NCBI GenBank assembly: GCA_949825025.1
Contig: OX463782.1
Span: 33,265,351-33,329,350, forward strand
Direction: 5' to 3'
DNA from: Siphlonurus alternatus
Lineage: Eukaryota > Arthropoda > Insecta > Ephemeroptera > Siphlonuridae
Length of the DNA stretch: 64,000 nt
The position numbers and the translations under genes were made by a program. Position 1 is the first letter of the stretch. Each line of letters starts with the position of its first letter. Below are positions 35,501 to 45,333 of this stretch, in pieces. The notes beneath the pieces were generated by a model that saw nothing but the letters and a program-made list of their open reading frames with translations, had not been told where the DNA came from and made no database searches.

Positions 35501-36443
35501 ATGAGAAGTATAATGTAAATTATGCGATTTCTTAATTTAGCTTCCAACGTACTTTCCATGCAAAAACTATGAGTTTAGAACAATTTATATAATTACATCA
35601 GGACTCATATGGGACTTCACTATTTTCCACCAAGAGGAAGTAAACTATTTTATACACTTCAAGTTTGTATTTTAATTTGTAATTATATGAAATCAAATTA
35701 ACCTAATCAATTTTAGCAGTGGTAGAAAGTTAAAATTTTACGCTGGCTGCATGATATAATTATTAATTACACATAACACCATGCTATTAATGCTGTAATG
35801 GGTGGTTACAATTGTAATAAAAATTAATTTCGAATCATAAATTAATACGTTACTATGGTATTAAGTGTAACGTACGTCATACACTTATTTAAAATTATGT
35901 TAATGGAGTACATAATACACCAACCTCAAAATTTTTATTGCAGAATAGAGAGTGCAAAGTTATGCTGCATGGATTTTTTTTTTTTTTTTTTTAGATTTTC
36001 TGAGTTCAGGAAGGCAAGTATGCTTAAAAAGTTTTGGCGAGGTCCGCGGCTTGTATGCCCCTTTTTCGGCTATCCGTTTATATTAGGGACTTGCTGCCTA
36101 AAAATTGTACTTTCAATAATTCGAATAATTATTTAAAAATATAATTTCCCGAGGGCTCAAAAAAATCTGAAAAAATTCAGAGTAGCATAACTTTTCCCCC
36201 TCTATTCAATTTCTGCAATAAAAAATATTGATGTCGGTACTTCATTTACCAATCAAGTGAACTCGTACCTCTCTCGAAGCGGGCCGTTTCATTGCCATCT
36301 GCAGCGAAGATGGCCTCTGTATCTAAGAGGTCACATTCTGGCTGCCAATCACCACCGGCCGTGGGGTCACAGGTGAAGTCACCTGAGATCCTCGACGAAA
36401 TATGCGCTGGCAGCAGCAACATCACCAGCAAAGGTAGCACCAT
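26557..36443 (-). CDS. Ionotropic receptor (IR branch of ionotropic glutamate receptors), complete
   Basis: Coding exons on the minus strand join in phase: 36269-36443, 34912-35305, 33137-33294, 31899-32107, 30448-30596, 28883-29142, 28223-28590, a probable microexon 28060-28074, 27266-27446, 26557-27032. They give 794 aa (789 without the microexon). The product is a ligand-gated cation channel subunit of sensory neurons. Seen: hydrophobic signal peptide (1-15); a short N-terminal domain; S1 ligand-binding half (about 213-312, with the 'VPYT' motif before TM1); TM1 about 335-356; pore loop about 370-386; TM3 about 394-423 ending YTSSIIAFVTMP, the IR form of the channel gate motif; S2 half with WGTVG; TM4 about 619-646; then a Ser/Arg-rich cytoplasmic tail of about 140 aa. 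The S1 Arg that binds glutamate in classical receptors is not evident, as in most IRs. A Gly/Ser-rich insert (460-472) interrupts S2. I cannot assign a subtype; it could be a tuning or co-receptor IR. Confidence 0.93.
27461..27588. mobile_element. CCTTGTTAATCACCATG-type foldback element (family I), copy 1
   Basis: The element carries AGCCTTGTCAATCACCA, TGTGTTATTCTTAAGGAGCA and the return arm GGTGGTTAACAATTAAG, with outer CACTCGTCAC and GACTGTGCA ends. It begins about 14 bp upstream of the acceptor of the receptor exon 27266-27446. Relatives: 30026, 31582, 32211, 46351. Confidence 0.7.
27897..28031. mobile_element. TCTTCAAATAACA-type MITE (family J), copy 1
   Basis: The terminal repeats CCAGGGGTGTCTTCAAATAA and GTTATTTGAAGGCCCCCC bracket a middle with ACTTAGCCTAAGACTGTCTT. 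The next element (28076-28207) is the same sequence in the opposite direction, giving a very strong inverted pair of about 130-bp arms. Confidence 0.85.
28060..28074 (-). CDS. Probable 15-nt microexon of the ionotropic receptor
   Basis: On the minus strand a CAG acceptor (28075-28077) is followed by 15 nt coding Thr-Phe-Arg-Glu-Glu and then a consensus GTAAGT donor (28054-28059). The exons on both sides end and start in phase 0, so the microexon adds five residues without a shift. It changes the S2 helix from LIQ-TGFVV to LIQ-TFREE-TGFVV, which restores the acidic residue plus Gly pattern (E.G) that receptors of this family normally have at this point. Transcript evidence is lacking, and the C-rich acceptor is weak. 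Confidence 0.65.
28076..28207. mobile_element. Family J MITE, copy 2, inverted relative to copy 1
   Basis: The ends are CTGGGGGGTCTTCAAATAAC and GTTATTTGAAGACCCCCC. It lies between the microexon and the donor of the exon at 28223-28590, leaving only about 15 bp to that exon. On the transcribed strand, its end supplies the CAG acceptor of the microexon. Confidence 0.85.
30026..30127. mobile_element. Family I foldback element, copy 2
   Basis: Contains CACTCGTCACCTCGGAAAAT, GCAGCCTTGTTAATCACCA and TCTTACGGGGCATGGTGAT. The right arm is incomplete, so it is a decayed copy in a receptor intron. Confidence 0.65.
30171..30243. repeat. (AATT)n microsatellite
   Basis: About 18 perfect AATT units. Confidence 0.95.
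30626..30945. mobile_element. Family A foldback element, copy A10
   Basis: The ends ATGAAGTATCGACCTC and GGTCGGTACACTCCAT, with TGACGTCA pairs around CTTAAGAAGAGGATAGGAC. It begins only about 29 bp upstream (in transcript sense) of the acceptor of the receptor exon 30448-30596, so the branch point is likely inside or next to it. Confidence 0.85.
31079..31300. mobile_element. Half copy of the GGTAGAGATAAC (piggyBac-type) element, family H
   Basis: It starts after TTAA (31075-31078) with GGAAGATATAACGTTGATC, continues through CAGCTGTTCGACGTAGGTCC and ends after AAAGCCCTATGCTG. The right arm is absent. The full copies are at 43499-44254 and 62710-63110. Confidence 0.7.
31582..31707. mobile_element. 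Family I foldback element, copy 3
   Basis: The ends GTACACTCGT and CGACAACTGTAC bracket TTTGTTAATCACCATG and TTGGTGATTAACAA. The middle TGTGTTATTCTTACGG matches the other copies. Confidence 0.7.
31736..31875. mobile_element. CGTGGTATC...AACTCCATT foldback element (family K), copy 1
   Basis: GACGTGGTATCTGAAAAATA and its inverse flank CCTAACTCCATT repeats in both directions. It overlaps the start of the intron beside the receptor exon 31899-32107, about 24 bp from its donor. The second copy is at 54308-54494. Confidence 0.7.
32211..32323. mobile_element. Family I foldback element, copy 4
   Basis: The best-paired copy: CGCCTCAGAAAATTTC...CTTGTTAATCACCATG and its inverse CATGGTGATTAACAAGG, ending TTTTATGAGGCGACG. 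Confidence 0.75.
32538..32850 (-). repeat. Dispersed 0.3-kb repeat (family P), copy 2, inverted
   Basis: Minus-strand copy of the segment at 21299-21602: CCCGAAGATCTTCGGGATG, GGCAGAAAACCCTAAAATCC, AATTCTAAGAAAAATGATGC and CAATGTTTTGCCTACATGAT occur in reverse order. Identity by eye is about 75-80 percent. Confidence 0.75.
33614..33931. mobile_element. Family A foldback element, copy A11 (B-box type)
   Basis: The ends are ATGGAGTACCGACCTC and its inverse. The centre carries GGCGAGGTGGGGTTCAAATC with a B-box-like GGTTCAAATCC at 33738-33748 and GGTCCTATCTCTTATTAAG, nearly the same as A5. Confidence 0.85.
34681..34869. mobile_element. ATGCATTTCCATGGAGCG-ended foldback element
   Basis: The ends GATGCATTTCCATGGAGCG and CGCTCCATGGAAATGCACC pair, with a weaker second pair (GGGGCGAGAAAAGCG and CGCTTTTCCCCG). 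The middle is not palindromic and is GC-richer than the intron around it. It lies about 43 bp from the donor of the receptor exon 34912-35305. Confidence 0.7.
35903..36245. mobile_element. Family A foldback element, copy A12 (diverged)
   Basis: The ends ATGGAGTACATAATAC and GTCGGTACTTCAT with TTTTTATTGCAGAA and TCTGCAATAAAAA blocks. The centre GGCGAGGTCCGCGG is a decayed B-box-type core. It stops about 23 bp from the donor of the first receptor exon. Confidence 0.75.
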
Positions 36444-36790
36444 GATTAAAAAAAAAAACTCGGGAGGAGCACCAAATGTGCACCGCGTTCCTTTCAGATG
36501 CGTCAGGATGAGTGGAGAAAATTTACCACAATCTAAAGTTAAATGTCAGAATGAACACCTGCAATTTAATCAATTATTGGAGGAGTAAACAAAACCTCGC
36601 GTGACCAAAAATGAACACAAAACACTTTCAATTAATTTATATTAAATGTCAAAAATTAAGTAGCATTCGCAACCCTTATTTTTGTTATTCTTAATAAAGG
36701 TCCAATATTTTGGATTCTACAGATATAAATAGAAACCTAAAATTGCATGTTCAACATTTTTCTCAACAATATTAAATGCTTTTTATAATA

Positions 36791-37094
36791 ATGGAGTATC
36801 GATCTCAAAAAAATTTTATTGCAAAAATTGATTCAGGGTGCAAAATTATGCCACTGATTTTCTTCAGATTTTTTAGAGACCAAGTTTTGCCGAGGTTGGG
36901 TTTGAACCCACGCCCCTTTTAGATCCTCTATCCTTTTATTAGAAAGCGTCACTTTCTCGATCTATAATATACTTTCAATGAATTTTTAAAAATAGTTTAT
37001 ATAGTTCCTGGACTCTAAAAAAAATCAGGGTAGCATAACTTTGCACCCTCTATCCATTTCTATGCAATAAAAAAAAATGAGGTCGATACTCCAT
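36791..37094. mobile_element. Family A foldback element, copy A13 (B-box type)
   Basis: The ends are ATGGAGTATCGATCTC and its inverse. The centre has CGAGGTTGGGTTTGAACCCA; GGTTTGAACCC at 36899-36909 is itself nearly palindromic. It lies upstream of the receptor gene. Confidence 0.8.
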
Positions 37095-37141
37095 TTTATA
37101 AATTTCTTACTTATGTTAATATTTTATTAAAATGTATATAT

Positions 37142-38549
37142 GTTACCACCAAAAACCGAATTCAGGCAAAAGTCGAAGAAAATGAGCAAAACTAGTTTTG
37201 AGCATCAAGTTAAGCTCAAAACCCGAAGTAATCGATTATTTCGGGTTTTGAGCTTAACTTGATGCTCAAAACTAGTTTTGCTCAAATCGAAGTGATCAAA
37301 ACCCGACGGAGACTTTTACATCGGATTTTGCGCGTTTCCGTTTGAGCAAAACTAGTTTTGAGCATTCAAGTTAAGCTCAAAACCCGAAGTAAGATTTTAT
37401 TTCGGCGTTTGAGCAAAATTTGAGCAAAACTAGTTTTGCCCATTTTTCAAAGACAATTTATTTTTATTTTGATCTTGAGTGGAATTAAGCGTTCATCATA
37501 TGAAGCCCTCTTTGGCCACCCACAACGAAAAGAGTTGACAGATAATTCTTTATAGAGGTCTGCACGGGCCGGATTTAATTTCGAGGCCTGACCCGCGCGG
37601 CCCGGTCCATACGGATGGTTGCTAGGCCCGGCCCGGGCCAGTGAAGACTGCTTCACAATGCGGCCCGACCCGTGGCCCGTCCGTAGTTCAACCTCGACTC
37701 GCCTTTTTATTTTAGTGCTTTACAACTCATTATAAAACTAAGAAAAAGTCGTTTTAGAAACTTTTTTTTTTTTGCTTACTTGTTTTCCTTCTTCCTCTTT
37801 CCTTAGCAAAAATAGCAACTACAAAAAAAAATCACTTTTGAAATTTCGAGCAAAAGCTTATAGGCCCGGCCCGGCCCGTTCGCAGGATTAGGCGAATTAA
37901 GAGAGAAATTGGATAAATTAAAACTTTTATTAGAGGGCATACATGGCCAAAATGTGCCAATTGCCCCAAAATACCAACCAATTAATCAAAACTTTTATTC
38001 AATCAAACAAATAGCAACAAATAAATAAATGCAACAATAAATAAATTAATAAATATTTAAATAATTAAATAAATAAATAATTAAAAAAATAATAATTAAT
38101 TAATAATTAAATAAGTATTTAAATAAACATTTGAATAACTACAGCAAAGAATAAGTAAACATAAATATATTATTCTGAAGAAAATAAAAAATAAAGAACA
38201 GCTGTCACGTACAAAATAAAAAATAAATTGTCTTTGAAAAATGAGCAAAACTAGTTTTGTTCAAATTTTGCTCAAAAGCCGAAATAAAATCTTACTTCGA
38301 GTTTTGATCATATAACTTGATACGCAAAACTAGTTTTGTTCAAATGGGAATGAACAAAAGCCGATGTAAAAATCTTCATCGGGTTTTGCTTTTGCTCATT
38401 TCGACTTGAGCAAAACTAGTTTTGAGCATCAAGTTAAGCTCAAAACCCGAAGTAATCGATTATTTCGGGTTTTGAGCTTAACTTGATGCTCAAAACTAGT
38501 TTGGCTCATTTTTTTCGGCTTTTGCCCGAATTCGGTTTTTGGTGGTAAC
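37142..38549. mobile_element. 1.4-kb inverted-repeat element with ACTAGTTTTG palindromes (family F)
   Basis: The terminal repeats GTTACCACCAAAAACCGAAT and its inverse are at 37142 and 38549, flanked by TATATA on both sides. Each side then holds a long array of AAAACTAGTTTTG palindromes, GAGCTTAACTTGATGC blocks and CCCGAAGTAAT hairpins. The inner core (about 37440-38230) starts and ends with an ATTGTCTTTGAAAAATG pair and contains a GC-rich block with repeated GGCCCGGCCC (37560-37690 and 37860-37885). No transposase frame is seen. Confidence 0.8.
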
Positions 38550-38689
38550 ATATATATATAGCGCATACATTGATGTTACATAAATTTAACATGTGATTAT
38601 TTAAAATATAGTACAATATTATTATATATATCATATATTTTTTTAAATCATTTTGCTCTTATTGCATACAGTGCTCCTTGATAATTACA

Positions 38690-39062
38690 ATGTAACTTAT
38701 ATTATGCCCAATGTTAAAAATAATCCCACACATGAAAGTTATGACAAAAATTTAAAATGTTCTCCTCTGCATCCCCTATCAGTGGCTAAAATATCAGGTA
38801 TACAAATTCGAGCTAGTTTTGAGTTAATAATTTTTAAAGTTGGGTATAATATATTATATAGCATAATTATGCTTTATTAACATGGAAAAATACTTCCATA
38901 TGTTAAATTAGTCAACTTTAAAAATTCATAACTCAAAAACTGGCTCGAATTTGTACACCTGATATTTTAGCTACTGATAGGGGATGCAGAGGAGAAAATT
39001 TTATTTTTTTTTTTTTTCATAATTTTCGTTTTTTTTTTTTTTTTTTTAACATTGGGCGTGTT
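38690..39062. mobile_element. CCCAATGTTAAAAATAATCC palindromic element (family G), copy 1
   Basis: The arms GCCCAATGTTAAAAATAATC and its inverse, with CTCCTCTGCATCCCCTATCA and GATATTTTAGC blocks, pair around a short centre. The outer GTAAC...GTTAC flanks are decayed. Relatives are at 43644-44008 and 48445-48791. Confidence 0.75.
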
Positions 39063-39301
39063 ACCTTATACTCTTAATATTTCTAGAAAATTGTTAAAAG
39101 AAATGTTGATTATACATTTATATGTTCCTGTAGGTGATTCGTCATATATGTGATAATAATATAATAATTATAATACTAAAAAAGCTCTAAAATCTAGCAG
39201 GTGGTAATATTGCTACTGACATCTAAAAATTGCCCAATTAAATATATACTTATAATATACCAAGTACAAAGAGTCTAGTTAGAACTAGTAAAGAGAAGTA
39301 T

Positions 39302-39440
39302 GGGGCATTCACAAAGGCTTAAGGCCACATTTAGGGCTTGATAATTTAAGACCAGAAATTTTGGGTCTAAAAAGCATGCCTAAAATCGGGCTTTAAATTA
39401 TCGAGCCCTAAATGTGGCCTTAGGGCTTTGTGAATGCCCC
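39302..39440. mobile_element. Family D palindromic MITE, copy 2
   Basis: The ends GGGGCATTCACAAAGG and its inverse with TAATTTAAGACCAGAAATTT inside match the copy at 21638-21779. Confidence 0.8.
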
Positions 39441-41293
39441 TTATTTTGTTCTAAAACAAGAAACCATGGCATATACATATTTTATATACTTAGAAAATAT
39501 TGATCCAAACTGAAATTATAAATGTTAACGGAAATCCCTTACTCATTGTGTTAATTATGTCACTTTCACGCTGGTGCACTTCAGCTAGAGCCTTGAGACC
39601 ATGTATTTTTATCCAGCTAGTAAGTAAAACTATTGAGGATGGGTAACTACTCTATTTCTCTATTTTAATATTATATATGTATATTTAAGATTTAAAGTAC
39701 TTAATATTATTAGCATTTTTTTTTTTTAACTTCTAAAAATAAAATACAAAATTTGTTCTATCAATTCTTTATTGAAAAGATTTATAATGAGTGTGTAGCT
39801 GTACAAACTAGGAAAATACAATAATAAATGAAACAAGATCCAATTGTGATATCTTATAGGAATAAGCCCATTAATATTTAAAGTCTTTTTTTTTATCATA
39901 AAATGACACATTTATTAATTAAATAACGGTATTGTTGCAAAGCACAAAAATTATGTTGTCTGCAAAGAACACAAGAAGAAAAAGGAAGTGGAATTTAAAT
40001 AACCTTTTCCTAACTCACCCTTTTGCAAAGTAACATGTTTTTTTTTTAAAAAAAAAGGATACAACTGCGCTAAATACTACATAATTATCTACATACATAT
40101 TATTATAAATATATTCTTGTTTTGTTATTAATATATTGAAAAAGAGGCTACCATTCTCCTTACAATATTTTAAATGTAAAAATAAGCAAGTTTGATTTTA
40201 AATTAACTCCAAAAAAATAGCTTAAGGCAAGCATTGACTTTGATTAAGAAATTGAGTGGAAATTGCTTGACGTTCACTCAATTATAAAGTCGAAGACGGC
40301 ACTGTCACCACATCGCTGTTATAAGCTCTTTAAACTCGGAACAAAATATTTCCCCCCTGCAATAATAATACAGTTAAGTGATTCCAGCAACCAACAATTA
40401 TTTATTATGAGTTTTTTTTTTGTTTAGTATGTGAGACGGATAAGTGGTTAGATTGACGAAGAAGAGTTTTAAATAATACGATATCATTTAAAAAAAAACA
40501 CTTGCTTATTTGTAAGTAGTTAAGTACTTATCTTATTTTTTTCCTTATTATTTTTTGAAAAAATTATGATTTTGTTTGTTTTTAATCAAATACACAAATT
40601 ACTTAATTAGCTTACAGAACTATACTTGAAAGAATGCATAAATGAAAGTGGAGGTTGCATTAAACTTTCAATCGTTATTAGCTGTTCCATTTATTTTAAT
40701 TCAAATCACTACCCTGTCATTCTTCCAATTATAATAATAACACGGCTAACACATTAATTTTGAATTCCAGAAATGTATTTAAATGTACTAATTTGTTGAT
40801 GCAGTAACTTTACACAGAAACTGACATCAACAATGGTTTAAGTTTTACAAATATTTAGCAGAGTACTTACTTGAAAAATGACATGTTTTATTAATCTTTA
40901 TAGTGCTAGTTATAAAAAGGATAGAAATAAAATGTTATCATTTTTGCAACTACCTTTATAATATTTATGGTTAAGGAGAAATAATTTAGCAGATCATTAT
41001 ATAATATATCTTTGTTATATTAGTATTATATTTTTATTATAAGGTACTGTGACAGTTACTATAAGAATATAGGGAGCTATTCATCAAGTGTTAAGATGCA
41101 ATTAAGATGCATTAAGTGATTTTTTAGGGATAATTTTTCTTATGAAAAATGTTTAAAAAAAAATCACTGAAATCACACCTTAACGCTTGCTGAATCACTT
41201 CCATAATGTATAACTTGTTTTGCAAGAATGATAAGATTTAAGTCTGTCCGCCAAAATGATACAATTAGGTAGCCGTTGTTTGCCGGTTGTCGT
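39441..41293. other. AT-rich spacer downstream of the D52 gene
   Basis: No exon seen. A weak imperfect palindrome lies near 41073-41200 (GGAGCTATTCATCAAGTGTT against GCTTGCTGAATCACTTCC). TTTATT at 41033-41038 reads AATAAA on the minus strand, about 256 nt past the D52 stop, and is a candidate polyadenylation signal. Confidence 0.4.
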
Positions 41294-44200
41294 CTAGGAG
41301 AGTGGTCTGTCCTCGGGGATGGAGGGGGATGTGGGCACCGTGCCGTTGCTGCTCTGTCTGCGTCCCTCGGCCTCCCTCAGGGCGTCGTCAAAGCTCGTCA
41401 CAGAACTGGAGCGCGAGGACACCTTCGTCTGCACACAAGAGGTGCAGAAATATCATTTCGAGAATCCGTCCACCAGTTACAGATTGAACCATGCTGTCAT
41501 TACCCGTGCACCAGTTACAACAAGCTGCCATTACACGTGCACCAGTTACAACAAGCAAATTTAAGTAATACTGAAGTTCCACCTCCATTTTAACATTAAA
41601 AAAAAGCCAATCAATTGTGTGATGGAAAAGTTGCATTTATTTTTATTTCAGTAATTTATTAGACTAGTAAAAATAAAACACATGATGCTTACATGTTGTT
41701 AAATTACTGAATTTGCCATTAATTAGTAATTTAATTATGCATGTTTGGTAGAAATTGAAAAAAAGTAACACTACTTAATAAAAAATCATTGAATTACTTT
41801 GAATTATTAAGATAATGAATATTTTTAGTGAAGGGAACCAATGCGTGCGTGCCACTGCCATTACAAGTCGGGTCTGATCACGCACCTTAACGTTCTCGTA
41901 GGCTGAGCCGACCTTCTCCTCGAAGGAGCGGAACGACTCTGAGTTCTTGAGCTGGCCAATCTTGCTCGTGAGTCCGACGCCAAATCCTCCCAGAATCGAG
42001 GTCGTCTTCTCAGCCGTCGTCTTCAGCACGGACTCAGTCTTCTGGAACCTGAGGGAGACGAGTCAGCTGTGATGAATTTCATTGATGTAGATGAATTAGT
42101 TTTATAACAAATTAGAATTTCGTCAGGAGGTTATTCGTCTCAATATGTGTTATCTTGACTCCATTCTATTAGTTGATACACAAATATTGACTTAGGTTCA
42201 TTCAAGTCAAGCGAATAATCATTCATATTTATAACTTGTAGGTCTAGAATTTTGCTGTTGTCTCAGCCAATTACTGACATCAAACAGCAAGCATACTTTC
42301 AACACATTAGAATGGGTGGGGGAAAAAAAAAAAAAAAAAATACTGGTAATTTGAGATGAAAAGTAATTTGTAAAAAATGTAAAAAAGTATCACTTTCACT
42401 GCACTCTTTCACTATCTCTGTTTTCTGCTAACAAACATAAAATGCCATTGAAAAAAATATAATCACCATACTTTTAATTTTTTTTTTAAATATAACTGCA
42501 TCACCTTTAACTATATATAATGAAATTAATAATCAAATTATAATAATTAAACTTGAGGAAATAAAGTTTAAAAACTTCACAATTGTTTTAATACATACCT
42601 ATATAAATTATATTTATTAATATATTGTTTTAATTTACGAAAATTATACTTTTGACTCCTTTTTATTTTTCCATTACAGTGGCGTAGTATTTTTTTTTTT
42701 AATGCCCCCCTTCTTCCTTCTAAATAAAAATAGTAGAAAAATCATCTCCCCCCCCCCCACCCCCTTCTCATTTTACATATTTCCGAGTCTACCTAGCTGT
42801 GACTTACACGTTGGACTCCTTGACGTTGCGGATTCCCTGCGACATGTCGTCCTGGAACTCGCGCCACACGCTGATTCCGAGCTTGCGCTTCAGCTCCTGG
42901 GCCTGCCTCGTCTTGGACGCGAGCACGTGTCTGAACGTGGCGATCTCGTCCTCCACCTTGGCCAGCTCCGTCTGCCACTCGAGACGCTGGGCCTCCTGCT
43001 CCTCGGGGGTCAGGTGCGCCAGTTCCGCGATCCCAGAGTCAGGGGACACGTCCACGCTGCCCGCAGCCTGCAGACGGCCGGGGGGCGCCTCATCAGCTGA
43101 AAACATCAAACTTCTAGACATCGATACCAAAAAATCATCGACGATCAGGCAAACTTTTTACTGTATTAATGAGTGCTTTAACTTGTTCCGATTTTTCTAA
43201 AGTTCAGGAACCGTTTGCAAAAAGTATATTTTAATAATTTAAAGCAGACTCCACTAAACTATATAATCAGGGCAGGCTTACAAAAAGATAATATATATAT
43301 AACGTTCGTCTTAAATATTAATAATAATAATTATCGTCCATTACGGCAGTCTGTTGTATAATGTTAGCTGCAAAAAGGTTCTGTCATGTGCACTTAAAAC
43401 TATCGTATTACGTTACATTAGTGTTTAAATGTTATAGTAATTGACCATTAATATAATTATCCACCCACATATTAATATAGAAAATTAATAACGCGGAAGG
43501 TAGAGATAACACCGGTCAGCTGTTCGACTTAATAGGTCCCTTTGATTAACGTGTAAACCTCAGCAAATTCACAAAAATTCTGTTTGAGAGGCAGATATTA
43601 GTGCCCAAGAGCCATGCATAGAAAAAATTTCAAAACAATTTAAGGTAGAGATAACACGGATCAGCTGGCCCAATGCTAAAAAAATCCCATTCATAAAAAT
43701 TATGAAAAAAATTTAAAATGTTCTCCTCTACATCCCCTATCAGTAGGTAAAATATCAGGTATACAAAAACGAGCTAGTTTTCGAGTTATAAATTTTTAAA
43801 GTTGACTAATTTAACATGGAAGTTCCATTTCTCCATGTTAAATTAGTCAACGTTAAAAATTCATAACTCGAAAACTAGCTCGTTTTTGTATGCCTGATAT
43901 TTTACCTACTGATAGGGGATGTAGAGGAGAACATTTTAAATTCTTTTCATAATTTTTATGAATGGGATTTTTTTAGCATTGGGCCAGCTGATCCGTATTA
44001 TCTCTACCTTAACGAGACCATTATTTTCCTTTTTTTTTTTATAAGTTTTATAATATTCAGCATAGGACTTTCCCATGGAGAGACAAATTAAAAACTTTAT
44101 TAAAAAAATCGGCTCGTTAAATTGTTTTGAAACTTTTTCTATGGCAGGCACTAATATCTGCCTCTCAAAAAATTTTCAGATTTTTTGTAAATTTGCTAAG

Positions 44201-45333
44201 TTTTAAATGTTAATCAAAGGGACCTACGTCGAACAGCTGACCGGCGTTATCTATATCAAATAAAAAAATAAATCATATTGAAATGAACCACGTAATTATA
44301 TAAAATTAATAATTAGGTAACATAAAATAGCAATAATAACAGTTGTGGTACCAGAACTAATATGAAATAGTATCAATTATCGCTGCTTTTACATTATTTT
44401 ACGTATCATACCATCACCAATGTCAGAAATAAAAACAAATTTCTTGCTCGGAAATGACGCCACTTTGTGACGCATAATATAATACGGTAACAGGACATCA
44501 GTGCCACACAAAATAATTGCGGTTTTAAAACGATAAATATATAATATTAAATTAAATCAAAATATAATAACTTCAAATATTATAATTCATCAATTAAAAA
44601 TGATAAACATGATTAGTCAAGCATTAAAATCTCTTTGTATCATATACAGACTAATGTTTACAGAAATAAATTATGTTATAATTCGTTCTCAGAACATTGA
44701 AAAAAACATGATGTTACGGTCAATTGAAATCGCTAACAATGTTCAAGCGTATTTTCCCATGTAGAAGCAATTACATTTTATTTGGCAGATGAACACAATT
44801 GCATCAGAAGACTCCACGTGAGTCATTCTATCAAGTTCATTGACCGCTACGTCGCAACACAAAATTCTTGACAATGAATAAGCTGGTAGGTGTCACGCCG
44901 CGTACGTTGTTGTTAATAACCTACATTCATACCGCAGACAAAACAAGCTGACACCTATTACTGCAATTTTCAGATCGATGTTCTACGTGACAAAATGACT
45001 AACATAAATTATTTTTGAAGCAGGAAAAAATACTTTATTATAGAACTTCGCGAGTATACCTTGTCCAAGCCCTAGTTTGAGCAGTCTCCGAAACTTGGCC
45101 CTCGGTCCGGGGTTCGACGGTTCTATTAAGAAATTATCTCCGCAAAGTAACCAGTCTTCGTCGTCTTTCTCGACTTCTCGTGGCAGCTGGTGCGGTAATC
45201 GCGGGGCCAGCTCGTCGTGCGGAGACGCCCACACTTCTTCCTCGTCCTCGTCAGGAGGAATCCCCGAGGTCCTGCCGTGTCCTCGAAGACGGTCCACGTA
45301 GCCGTCCCATGAACAATCTTCGGGATCTGACAT
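41294..45333 (-). CDS. TPD52-like: Tumor protein D52 family protein, complete
   Basis: Four coding exons join in phase on the minus strand: 45060-45333 (ATG at 45333), 42808-43096, 41886-42048, 41294-41428, giving 286 aa. D52 proteins are small coiled-coil proteins that dimerise and act in membrane traffic and exocytosis. Seen: an acidic N-terminal exon of 91 aa not typical of the family; a coiled coil at about 121-165 (TPEEQEAQ...KRKLGI); the conserved 'KTTAEKTTSI..GFGVGLTSKIGQLKNSESFRSFEEKVGSAYENVK' region of about 190-242, given here in shortened form; and a Ser-rich tail with DDALREAEGRR. An in-frame GTG codon lies 11 codons upstream, but the ATG at 45333 is the first true start. The long first exon makes the product about 60 aa longer than usual; see the alternative first exon at 47988, which would give 201 aa. 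Confidence 0.93.
43499..44254. mobile_element. GGTAGAGATAAC piggyBac-type element (family H), host of a nested copy
   Basis: The arms GGTAGAGATAACACCGGTCA...GGTCCCTTTGATTAAC and its inverse (ending GACCGGCGTTATCT) enclose TCTGCCTCTCAAA and CAAAACAATTTAA blocks. It is interrupted at a TTAA by the element 43644-44008. It lies in the first D52 intron. Confidence 0.8.
43644..44008. mobile_element. Nested family G/H element with TTAA target duplication
   Basis: TTAA lies at 43640-43643 and again at 44009-44012. Between them the ends GGTAGAGATAACACGGATCA and inverse enclose a full family G palindrome (GGCCCAATGCT..., CTCCTCTACATCCCCTATCA, ACTAGCTCG). The host sequence reads CAATTTAACGAG when rejoined across one TTAA, as in the copy at 31079. 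Exact TTAA duplication is the hallmark of piggyBac transposition. Confidence 0.9.
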
